Below, piece by piece: positions 48,300 through 54,381 of a stretch of 54,381 nt of DNA; the stretch's first letter is position 1; every line of letters starts with the position of its first letter. The translations under genes and the position numbers were made by a program. The notes under the pieces were generated by a model that made no database searches, was not told the origin of the DNA, and worked only from the letters and a program-made list of their open reading frames with translations. This stretch comes from BD2-11 clade cluster bacterium bin43 (GTDB lineage Bacteria > Gemmatimonadota > Gemmatimonadetes > Longimicrobiales > Gaopeijiaceae), in NCBI GenBank assembly GCA_002238605.1, contig MPMR01000028.1, positions 1-54,381 on the forward strand, written 5' to 3'.

Positions 48300-49789
48300 T
48301 CGACTCGCTGCGCGAATACTGGCCGGTCCACGCCCTGCTCGCCCTGTACACCCTCCTGCTCGCCTACCACGCCTGGGAGGGAAACCGGGGCACGAAGCGG
48401 CTGGCCGACTACTACGTGGGCGGGCGCAACATGGGGGCCGTCACCATCGCCCTCTCCTTCTTCGCCACCTACTCGAGCACCAACAGCTTCGTCGGCTTCT
48501 CGGGACAGTCCTGGTCGTGGGGCGCCCCCTGGCTCCTGATGGCTCCCCTCATCGTCCTCTTCTCGATGTCCGCCTGGATCTGGGTGGCCCCGCGCCTGCG
48601 CGACTTCACCGCCGCGCTCGATTCGCTCACCATCCCCGACTTCGTGGGCTTCCGCTTCGAGAGCCCCGCGGCCCGCGTGCTCGCGGCCGTCATCATCATC
48701 TTCGCGTCGTTCTTCTACATGACGGCGGTCTTCAAGGGCATCGGCAACCTGCTGGAGACCTTCCTCGAGATACCCTACCGCACCGCCATCCTCATCGTCT
48801 TCGTGATCGTGATGCTCTACACCGTCATCGGCGGCTTCATCTCGGTGGTGAAGACCGACGCGGTGCAGGGGGTGGTGATGATCTTCGCGGCCGTGCTCCT
48901 CTTCCACGGCACCACGCGCGCCGCGGGCGGGGTGGGCTCGATCTTCGAGATGGCCGACGCCCCCGACACCGCGCACCTGTTCACCTGGAACGGGGGGCAG
49001 GCCTTCCCGCTGGTGCTGGGAGTGATGGTGGCCGCGACCATCAAGTTCATCGTGGAGCCGCGCCAGCTCTCCCGCTTCTACGCGCTGCGCAGCGCGCGCG
49101 AGGCGCGCACCGGGGTCTGGATCTCGACGATCACCTTCGCCGCCGTCTACGCGATGCTGGTGCCGATCGGGATGTACGCGCGCAACATCCTCCCCGGCGG
49201 CATGGAGGACACCGACCTGGTGGTGCCCGGGCTGCTCACCGAGCCCGGCGTCTTCGCCCCGGGGGTGGGGGCCTTCCTGCTGGTGGCGATGGTCGCCGCC
49301 GCCATGTCGTCGCTGGACAGCGTGCTGCTGGTGATGGCCTCCACCACGGACCGCGACATCTTCGGGGCGTGGCGCGGCAGGCGCGACGAGCGCTCGGCGA
49401 TGCGCCGCACCCGGTGGTACGTGGCCCTGTTCGCCGCCATCACCGCCGTGATCTCGCTCAACCCGCCCGACGGCGTGGTCGGCCTGACCGCCTTCTCGGG
49501 CGCCATGTACGCCGCCTGTTTCTTCCCGGCGGTGATCCTCGGGCTGCACTGGCGGCGCGGCAACGGCGCCTCCGCGGTCACCTCCTTCCTGGTGGGCCTG
49601 GGGGTGCTCGTGACCTGGCGGCTCACCCCGCTGGGCGACGTGCTGCACGAGGTCTTCCCGGCCCTCGCCCTCTCCCTCGCCGCCTATGTCCTGGTGGCCA
49701 TGCGCACCAGCCCGCCGCACGCGCCCCACAGGGTGGAGGTGCTGTTCAAGCAGGCGGACCGTCGCAGTCGCAGGCGCTCGCGTCGCTGA
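48296..49789 (+). CDS. Sodium:solute symporter (SSS family), second copy
   Basis: A 497-residue transporter with about 13 hydrophobic helices. Characteristic SSS blocks are ADYYVGGRNMGAVTIALSFF, STNSFVGFSGQSW, LTIPDFVGFRF, GGFISVVKTDAVQG and the sodium-site helix AAMSSLDSVLLVMASTTDRD. The C-terminus is strongly basic. It differs from the other symporter in the window (24692-26089), and resembles carboxylate/pantothenate-type members. Its ATG overlaps the ligase stop (ATGA), so the transporter probably supplies the ligase's carboxylate substrate. The substrate is not proven. Confidence 0.88.
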   Translation: MIDSLREYWPVHALLALYTLLLAYHAWEGNRGTKRLADYYVGGRNMGAVTIALSFFATYSSTNSFVGFSGQSWSWGAPWLLMAPLIVLFSMSAWIWVAPRLRDFTAALDSLTIPDFVGFRFESPAARVLAAVIIIFASFFYMTAVFKGIGNLLETFLEIPYRTAILIVFVIVMLYTVIGGFISVVKTDAVQGVVMIFAAVLLFHGTTRAAGGVGSIFEMADAPDTAHLFTWNGGQAFPLVLGVMVAATIKFIVEPRQLSRFYALRSAREARTGVWISTITFAAVYAMLVPIGMYARNILPGGMEDTDLVVPGLLTEPGVFAPGVGAFLLVAMVAAAMSSLDSVLLVMASTTDRDIFGAWRGRRDERSAMRRTRWYVALFAAITAVISLNPPDGVVGLTAFSGAMYAACFFPAVILGLHWRRGNGASAVTSFLVGLGVLVTWRLTPLGDVLHEVFPALALSLAAYVLVAMRTSPPHAPHRVEVLFKQADRRSRRRSRR

Positions 49790-49893
49790 GGAGGCACTGA
49801 ATTACTCTACGCACGTCACGCGCGCGCGCTCGCGCGCATCAACATTAATGCCCGCGCCCTCTGAGATGCCACTGGGCCGAAAGGAAACGAGTC

Positions 49894-49912
49894 GTCCCTC
49901 TGGCGGGAGGAC
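49894..49912. other. Short hairpin in the gap before the phoX-like gene
   Basis: GTCCCTC (49894-49900) can pair with GGGAGGAC (ending 49912) with one mismatch. The surrounding 49790-49986 gap also contains a CG-alternating tract (around 49820-49837). I cannot assign a riboswitch or terminator to it. Confidence 0.25.
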
Positions 49913-49986
49913 GCCTTGGCGATAGTTTCTGTGGAACGCTCTTATCTCCGGTCATGAGCGACAAGCGCAGCGAAAGGAGACCACCG

Positions 49987-51454
49987 ATGCCCATGGTCCG
50001 GCGCACCTTCCTCAGGAGGCTCGCCACAGCTGGGGGAGCAGTAGTCGTCACGCCTTCGCTCGCGGGGCTGGCGAGCCTGCGGCGACGTCACAGGACTCGA
50101 CTTTTCCGGAAACACGGATGCGCCGGTCAAGCTTCCGGATGTACCGGGTAAGCCCTCGGCGAACCCGATCATCAAGCCGTATGGCGACTTGGTCAGGAGT
50201 CTCGACTGCCCTGAATTCGAGATTCCCGAGAGCTTGCGGTGCGTCCGCCTCAGTTCAGGGGAACGTCCATCGTCCGTCAGGGACGGCCTGCTCGTTCCCA
50301 ACGGGTTCGACGGCATGGCCGCCTTTCCGCTGCCCAACGGCAACGTCCGCTTGATCCGCAACCACGAGATGAGAGACTCCGCCGCAAATGGGGTACCGAT
50401 CGGCGAGCCCTGGTACGACCGCCGCGCGAGCGGTGGAACCACATCGATGGAGATCAGCGTCACTGGAACCGGCGATGACCTTGCGGTGGAAATCGTGGAC
50501 GAGTTCGTGTCGCTCGCGGGCACCCTGATCAACTGCGCCGGCGGTCCGACGCCCTGGGGCAGCTGGCTGTCTTGCGAGGAAACCACCGACGGACCCGAGT
50601 CGGGCTACGACAGGGCGCACGGGTACGTCTTCGAGGTGCCGGTGAACGCCACCGGCCCGGTGGATCCAGTCCCTTTGCGCGCAATGGGGCGTTTTACCCA
50701 CGAGGCCGTGGCAGTGGACCCCGCTACAGGAATCGTCTACCAGACCGAGGACAGGTGGTACCATCCCGGAAGCGCACCGGGTGCGGGCTTCTATCGCTTC
50801 ATCCCCGACACCCCCGGCGTGCTCGGGAACGGCGGCAGACTTCAGATGATGGCGGTGTCCGGCCAGGCGGGGTACCTGACTGCGCGGGGCCAGACGCAGG
50901 GAGCGGTGTTGCCGGTTCACTGGGTCGACATCGCCGATCCCGATCCCCGCGAGGCCGAGGATGAACCGCGGGCGGTTTTCTACCAGGGGATGGCGGAGGG
51001 CGGGGCGCGATTCGCGCGCCTCGAAGGCGCCTTCGCCGGCGACAGCGGCATCTACATCGTCTCCACGAACGGGGGCGACGCGCTCTCGGGCCAGGTGTTT
51101 CACTATCGACCCACATCCGCCGAGGCGGGAGAGCTGAGACTGGTCTTCGAGTCGCCTTCGGCGGACATCCTGGACAGCCCGGACAACATCGTCGTGAGTC
51201 CCAGGGGCGGGTTGGTGTTGTGCGAGGACGGGAGCGACGACCAGTTCATCCGCGGACTCGACCGGCAGGGGAAAATCGTGAACCTGGTCAGGGCGCCCGA
51301 CACCGGAAACGGGCGGGATGAGTTTGCGGGGTCGTGCTTCAGTCCGGACGGCCGCGTGCTCTTTTTCAACGCGCAGGGTTCGACGTCGTACGGCGGGTCA
51401 CGGGCCAGCGCGACCTACGCGCTATGGGGACCGTGGGAGGACGGCCCGCTATAG
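49987..51454 (+). pseudogene. PhoX-like (DUF839) Tat phosphatase, frameshifted
   Basis: The first frame gives a Tat signal (MVRRTFLRRLATAGGAVVV) from ATG 49987, preceded by GGAGA. Near 50040-50085 the frame changes; the second frame then reads SGNTDAPVKLPDVPGKPSAN and continues without break to 51454. The body has PhoX-like blocks: FPLPNGNVRLIRNHEM, TLINCAGGPTPWGSWLSCEE, GRFTHEAVAVDP, VYQTEDRW and DSPDNIVVSPRGGLVLCEDG. PhoX enzymes are calcium/iron-dependent alkaline phosphatases; the motifs for metal binding (HEM, CEE) seem present. One indel separates signal from enzyme, so this is either a recent pseudogene or a sequence error. Confidence 0.75.
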
Positions 51455-51507
51455 CCTGCGTCCCGGCTCGCAGGGACCGACAACCGCCGGCCCGCAACCA
51501 CTTATCC

Positions 51508-52872
51508 TCATCGCTGCTTCACGCGTATCGGGATGGGCTGCGCTGCACTGGCTGCGGCCTTCTTCGCCATCCCTGGCATCCGACCGGGAGAAACCGCCGC
51601 TGGGGTTCCGCGGCGGGTGGCTCCGCCGTCGACCTCGATCCAGTCGAACCGCGCCACGCCGGTCGCCGACGACGTTCCAGGACGGAACGCCATCCACACC
51701 CCCTGAATCCCGGTCGCCCCCGCTTCGCGAATCCTCCCCGGAAGCGGGGCCTCGAAGAGCATGTCGCCGTCGATCAGGACCCGAAGAGTGTCGCCGGAGA
51801 GCTCCAGGATCGTCTCCGTGAACACCTCGCCAGCCTCGTTGGCGTCGACGCTGGCCGACCAGCCGTAGCCGTAGTCGCTGAAATAGACCCAGCCGCCCTC
51901 GCCGGGTGCGTCGAGATCGTTGTCCCAGAACAGCACGCGCCAGTTCGTCTCGGCCGCCGTGTCCACGCCCATGACCTGGCCGGAACCGATTTCGATCACG
52001 ATGGTCTGCCACCTCGAGTGATCCGTTTCCAGCCACAGCGCCGAGAAGGCAGCCGTATCGGATCGCGCCAGCCCCGCGCCAGCCCTCCAGTCGCCCACCG
52101 GCCAGTCGAAGACATCCAGCTTGTACAGCAGCCCGAAGTCGCCGCCCTCCGTGCTTCCGACCTCCAGCACGCCGTCTCTGACCTCCGCTGCCGTACTGGC
52201 CGTGCGGTTCCAGCCATCGATCTCGGACGCGTCGTCAAAGTCCAACCGGAAGCCGCAGTCCGCGCCCGTGCCGATGTGGCTTGCGAGGCCGTCCAGCCAG
52301 GCACGGAACGATCGGTCGACCGGGACGCAGAGGCGATTGTCACTGTAATCGAACGACTCCAGCATGCTCAACCTGGCGAGCGAGAGCGGCAGCGTACCGG
52401 TCAACTCGTTGGCGGAAAAATCGAGAGAGCGCAGGCTGCGGAGGTTGCCGAGTTCCGCCGGGACTTCGCCCGTCAATCTGTTGCCTTGCAGGTCAAGTCT
52501 CCGCAAACTGGCGAGGCTGCCGAACTCCGGCGGGACAGTGCCGGTGAGACCGTTGCCGTTGAGCTCCAGATTGGTCAGCTCCGCCAAGTTGCCGAGTTCG
52601 GCGGGTATCGGACCGGCAAGGTTGTTATCGTCGAACTCCAGATTCGTCAACCGCGTCAGGTTGCCGAGTTCCGGCGGTATGGGACCGGTAAGGTCGTTGT
52701 CGTCAAGTTCCAGATCCATCAGCTGGGTCAGGTTGCCAAGCTCGGCCGGGATGAGGCCAGTGATCCGGTTGTCGGGGAGTTCCAGGCGCTCCAGGTTGGC
52801 GAGGCTGCCAAGTTCGGGGGGAACTGGATTTGCTCGGTTTTTGGTGAGTCTAACTTGTTTTATGACATTGAT
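51508..52872 (-). pseudogene. Leucine-rich-repeat protein, 5'-truncated
   Basis: About seven 24-residue plant-type LRRs (consensus LxNLxLxxNxLxGxIPxELGNL) occupy the N-terminal 160 residues. They begin abruptly at PVPPELGSLANLERLEL and are followed by a beta-rich domain of about 220 residues (WNRTASTAAEVRDGVLEVG, WFDND-type strands, FRPGTSSATGVARFDWIEV) resembling a concanavalin/LamG-like fold. Upstream the frame runs only to a TAA at 52873-52875 through A+T-rich codons without similarity, and no start codon or signal peptide is present before the repeats (the first ATG is 52719, inside a repeat). The original 5' end is lost. The intact protein was probably a secreted surface protein. Confidence 0.65.
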
Positions 52873-52925
52873 TTACAGTTTATTCCCACTCTAGCGTGTA
52901 TCACTTTAGATATGCAATTCTGAAC
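52828..52925. other. A+T-rich junction at the broken end of the LRR gene
   Basis: Roughly 100 bases of conspicuously A+T-rich DNA (for instance TTTATGACATTGATTTACAG at 52859-52878) abut the point where LRR similarity stops. Composition contrasts sharply with both sides. This looks like an insertion or recombination breakpoint. No terminal inverted repeat could be assigned. Confidence 0.5.
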
Positions 52926-53346
52926 GGGAATCCCTTCGACCGTACTGGAGTTCCTCGGACGCAACCGTGCGGTCAAGCCGTGGAGGAACGGGCAATCCCT
53001 CCACCACAACGATCAAGCCGCTTGGCGTGGCTTGGAGCCGCCGAGCCACCACCGCAGCGGCTGGCCCCGCCGCGGCGACCGGCCAGCCGATTGACCGAAC
53101 GACGACCGGCCCTGAACACTTGGGCCGAGAAGCGGAGGCAGAGCCTTGAGCCCGAGGGCGTGAAACGCCTTATTGTTGATTGTGCTCCGGTCGGAGGTCG
53201 AGCCCCGACCGGCCGTGACGATGGCGGGCGGGAAGCCGACCCTGCGCAAACTACATCTTTGTGGGAATCGACCCGTGATCCTCGAACACTGGAGCGCCAA
53301 CACGGCGTACTATCGAGAGTCGGATTGCTCCGGGTATACCGACAGC
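52876..53346. other. Gene-free stretch between LRR remnant and small plus-strand gene
   Basis: About 470 bases with no convincing gene on either strand. The left edge is the A+T-rich junction. A small perfect hairpin (GGCGT-GAA-ACGCC, 53157-53169) followed by TTATTGTTG lies near the middle. The rest is G+C-rich and gives only frames without protein character. It may be relic sequence of a mobile element. Confidence 0.4.
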
Positions 53347-53766
53347 ATGACGCGCACATACGGACGGCTGATCGCGGCGGCGGGTGCGCTGGCAGTCCCC
53401 GCGCCATTGCGGGATCCAGACGATCCGTGGCGGCTGGAGGTGCTCGCGCATCCGCACGGCCCGCGCGTCCTGCGAGCGCGCATCGTCGCCCCGGACGGGC
53501 AGCCCGTGGCGGTGCTGGCGGTGGCGGAAGGCGGTGGCGCTGGCCCCCGACGCGCATGGCGCGAGACGGTAGCGGCAGCCCCCTGGATGGTCGACGGACG
53601 CGACCCCAGCGACTTCCGCGACCACCTTCCAGACCGACCGTGGGTGATCATGGGCTTGCTGCCGGCGCTGGCCGTCCATGGGGAGGCAGTCGAATGGCTG
53701 GGGGAGATCGAGCAGCTCATCGCGTGGTCGTTCCTCGAAAGCCTCCAACCGATGGCGAGCGCCTGA
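53347..53766 (+). CDS. Hypothetical protein of the right-hand accessory region
   Basis: A 139-residue product I do not recognise. It has protein-like composition: RLIAAAGALAVPAP, then DPWRLEVLAHPHGPRVLRAR, a strand-rich stretch PDGQPVAVLAVAEGG, and a C-terminal EWLGEIEQLIAWSFLESL helix. No signal, membrane segment or catalytic motif is visible. The ATG at 53347 lacks a good ribosome-binding site, so the start could be elsewhere. Downstream (about 53750-53815) another plus frame continues with coding-like residues (ERLKAAEQAGVPIRQFDH), hinting at a frameshift or an overlapping relic. The context is a degraded mobile region. Confidence 0.4.
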   Translation: MTRTYGRLIAAAGALAVPAPLRDPDDPWRLEVLAHPHGPRVLRARIVAPDGQPVAVLAVAEGGGAGPRRAWRETVAAAPWMVDGRDPSDFRDHLPDRPWVIMGLLPALAVHGEAVEWLGEIEQLIAWSFLESLQPMASA

Positions 53767-53871
53767 AGGCCGCCGAGCAGGCCGGAGTGCCCATTCGGCA
53801 GTTCGATCACCGGCTCGGCCCGGCGTCCCGGTCCGGCCCGGGACGCCTGATCTTTTCCACCAGCCGCCTTG

Positions 53872-54084
53872 TCATCTCCACCTGCTCCCTGGCCCTGCGC
53901 CGTATGTGCCGGAGTATCCGGTCAAGTCCGTCACCCGCCCGGTGAGCCGCTCGACTTGCCGCTGCAAGGCTTCGACCTGCTCGCGCAACGTTTCGATCTG
54001 TCCGGAGTGCCGCCGCTGTTCCGTTTCGTATTGCTCGGACAACCGCTCCAAAGCGGTCGTCAACCGCCGTTCCAAGTCGGTCAT
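53872..54084 (-). CDS. Small coiled-coil protein, MbeD/MobD-like
   Basis: A 70-residue protein starting MTDLERRLTTALERLSEQYE and continuing as a heptad coiled coil (IETLREQVEALQRQVERL). The opening and length resemble MbeD/MobD mobilisation entry proteins encoded beside plasmid relaxases. A strong AGGAGGGA ribosome-binding site lies six bases before ATG 54084, which supports real translation. The last 16 residues (after TDLTG) are not family-like; an alternative frame there reads EQVEMTRRLVEKIRR, so a late frameshift is possible. It lies 12 bases after the partial membrane-protein gene on the same strand. Confidence 0.5.
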   Translation of the reverse strand: MTDLERRLTTALERLSEQYETEQRRHSGQIETLREQVEALQRQVERLTGRVTDLTGYSGTYGAGPGSRWR

Positions 54085-54096
54085 GCAACTCCCTCC

Positions 54097-54381
54097 TCAC
54101 TCTCTCGAGAGCTTCATGTAGGGCCGTCCGTCCATCGTGAAGGCCGGACGGCCCGGCGTGCCGACGGGCAGCAACACGTACCGATCCCCGTCGATTTCCT
54201 GCAACTCCACGCCCCAGGTCGTCTCGTGCATCACCGCCAAGGTGTCGCGCGCCCGCAAGATCCTGAGCTTGACCTCCGCCAAGGTCTCGATCCGGGAGTC
54301 GATGCTCCTCGACAACCAGTGCATCGTCGCCCAGCTGCCGCCGCAGATACCGAGGAAGAGGCTCATGCCGACCACCAGCGG
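54097..54381 (-). CDS. Partial membrane-anchored mobilisation-type protein (5' end outside window)
   Basis: The frame is open to the window edge. It has a hydrophobic segment (MSLFLGICGGSWATMHWL) followed by a helical stretch (DSRIETLAEVKLRILRARDT) and a compact C-terminal domain with TTWGVELQEIDGDRYVLLP and DGRPYMKLS. This arrangement of one membrane helix, coiled coil and a TTWGVxLxE block resembles, from memory, small proteins next to MOB relaxases. GTG 54375 or ATG 54366 are possible starts, but hydrophobic residues continue upstream, so the true start is probably outside. With the MbeD-like gene it points to a plasmid- or ICE-derived segment. Confidence 0.45.
   Translation of the reverse strand, partial: PLVVGMSLFLGICGGSWATMHWLSRSIDSRIETLAEVKLRILRARDTLAVMHETTWGVELQEIDGDRYVLLPVGTPGRPAFTMDGRPYMKLSRE

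Noticed and set aside
49845..49915. A riboswitch-like leader before the phoX-like gene
   Set aside because: A GCCGAAAGGAAACG stretch and hairpin were suggestive, but no conserved riboswitch core could be matched.
53251..53748. 165-residue minus-strand frame opposite the small hypothetical gene
   Set aside because: The plus-strand frame has more protein-like strands and helices; the minus frame looks like its shadow.
1..54381. tRNA, rRNA or origin sequences
   Set aside because: I looked in the gene gaps for cloverleaf ends and DnaA-box clusters and saw none that I could support.

Overview
The window is G+C-rich and comes from a diderm bacterium. It encodes a Kdo transferase (WaaA), a heptosyltransferase-like GT9 enzyme, an RlpA lipoprotein and several outer-membrane barrels. 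The mix of families (DUF6503 and DUF4837 lipoproteins, Tat-exported amidase and MBL proteins, BNR-repeat protein next to a MoaD-like protein, P1 peptidase with a sodium symporter, Ku/LigD) resembles Gemmatimonadota or a relative. That placement is an inference from family content; no rRNA or tRNA gene is visible to confirm it.

Layout. 1-560: remnant of an AAA ATPase beside a 31-bp inverted repeat. 593-4012: divergent Ku and LigD, a two-protein end-joining system. 4020-6191: hydrolase, MoaD-like and BNR-repeat genes on the minus strand. 6451-9375: DUF72 protein, then a Tat-signal subunit and a GMC oxidoreductase. 9383-15627: a deoxyhypusine-synthase-like gene divergent from an arginine operon (argR, a P-loop protein of unknown role, argC, argD, argB). 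15760-17402: a lower-G+C two-gene module (three-Cys-motif protein and TcmP). 17489-23204: minus-strand lipoprotein, DoxX-like protein, cysteine synthase, amidase, DUF1015 protein. 23427-28624: P1 peptidase with symporter, PqqB-like protein, CYTH protein, RlpA. 28825-35466: dnaE, GT9 transferase, waaA. 35494-36143: broken Rpn-type nuclease. 36165-39216: barrel protein and two DUF4837 paralogues. 39366-49789: plus-strand run with a leishmanolysin-like protease carrying cadherin-like repeats, an AI-2E-type permease, the copper-insertion proteins Sco, PCuAC and CtaG, a barrel protein, a malonyl-CoA-synthetase-like ligase and a second symporter. 49987-54381: a decaying edge with a frameshifted phoX-like gene, a 5'-truncated leucine-rich-repeat gene, an A+T-rich junction and mobilisation-type small genes.

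Functional links. Several neighbours overlap by 1-16 bases and are probably translationally coupled: BNR/MoaD, Tat subunit/GMC, argR/P-loop/argC, argD/argB, TCM/TcmP, P1 peptidase/symporter, protease/permease, Sco/PCuAC and CtaG/ligase/symporter. The best candidate for undescribed biology is the arginine operon. It has the kinase, reductase and aminotransferase for acylated glutamate but no visible N-acetyltransferase. In the expected place sits a P-loop protein that distantly recalls the DUF1611/DgcN family, and the operon leader carries twin palindromes. The window is also rich in short tandem repeats with 18-, 21-, 24-, 29-, 36- and 45-bp units, both between genes and inside linkers.
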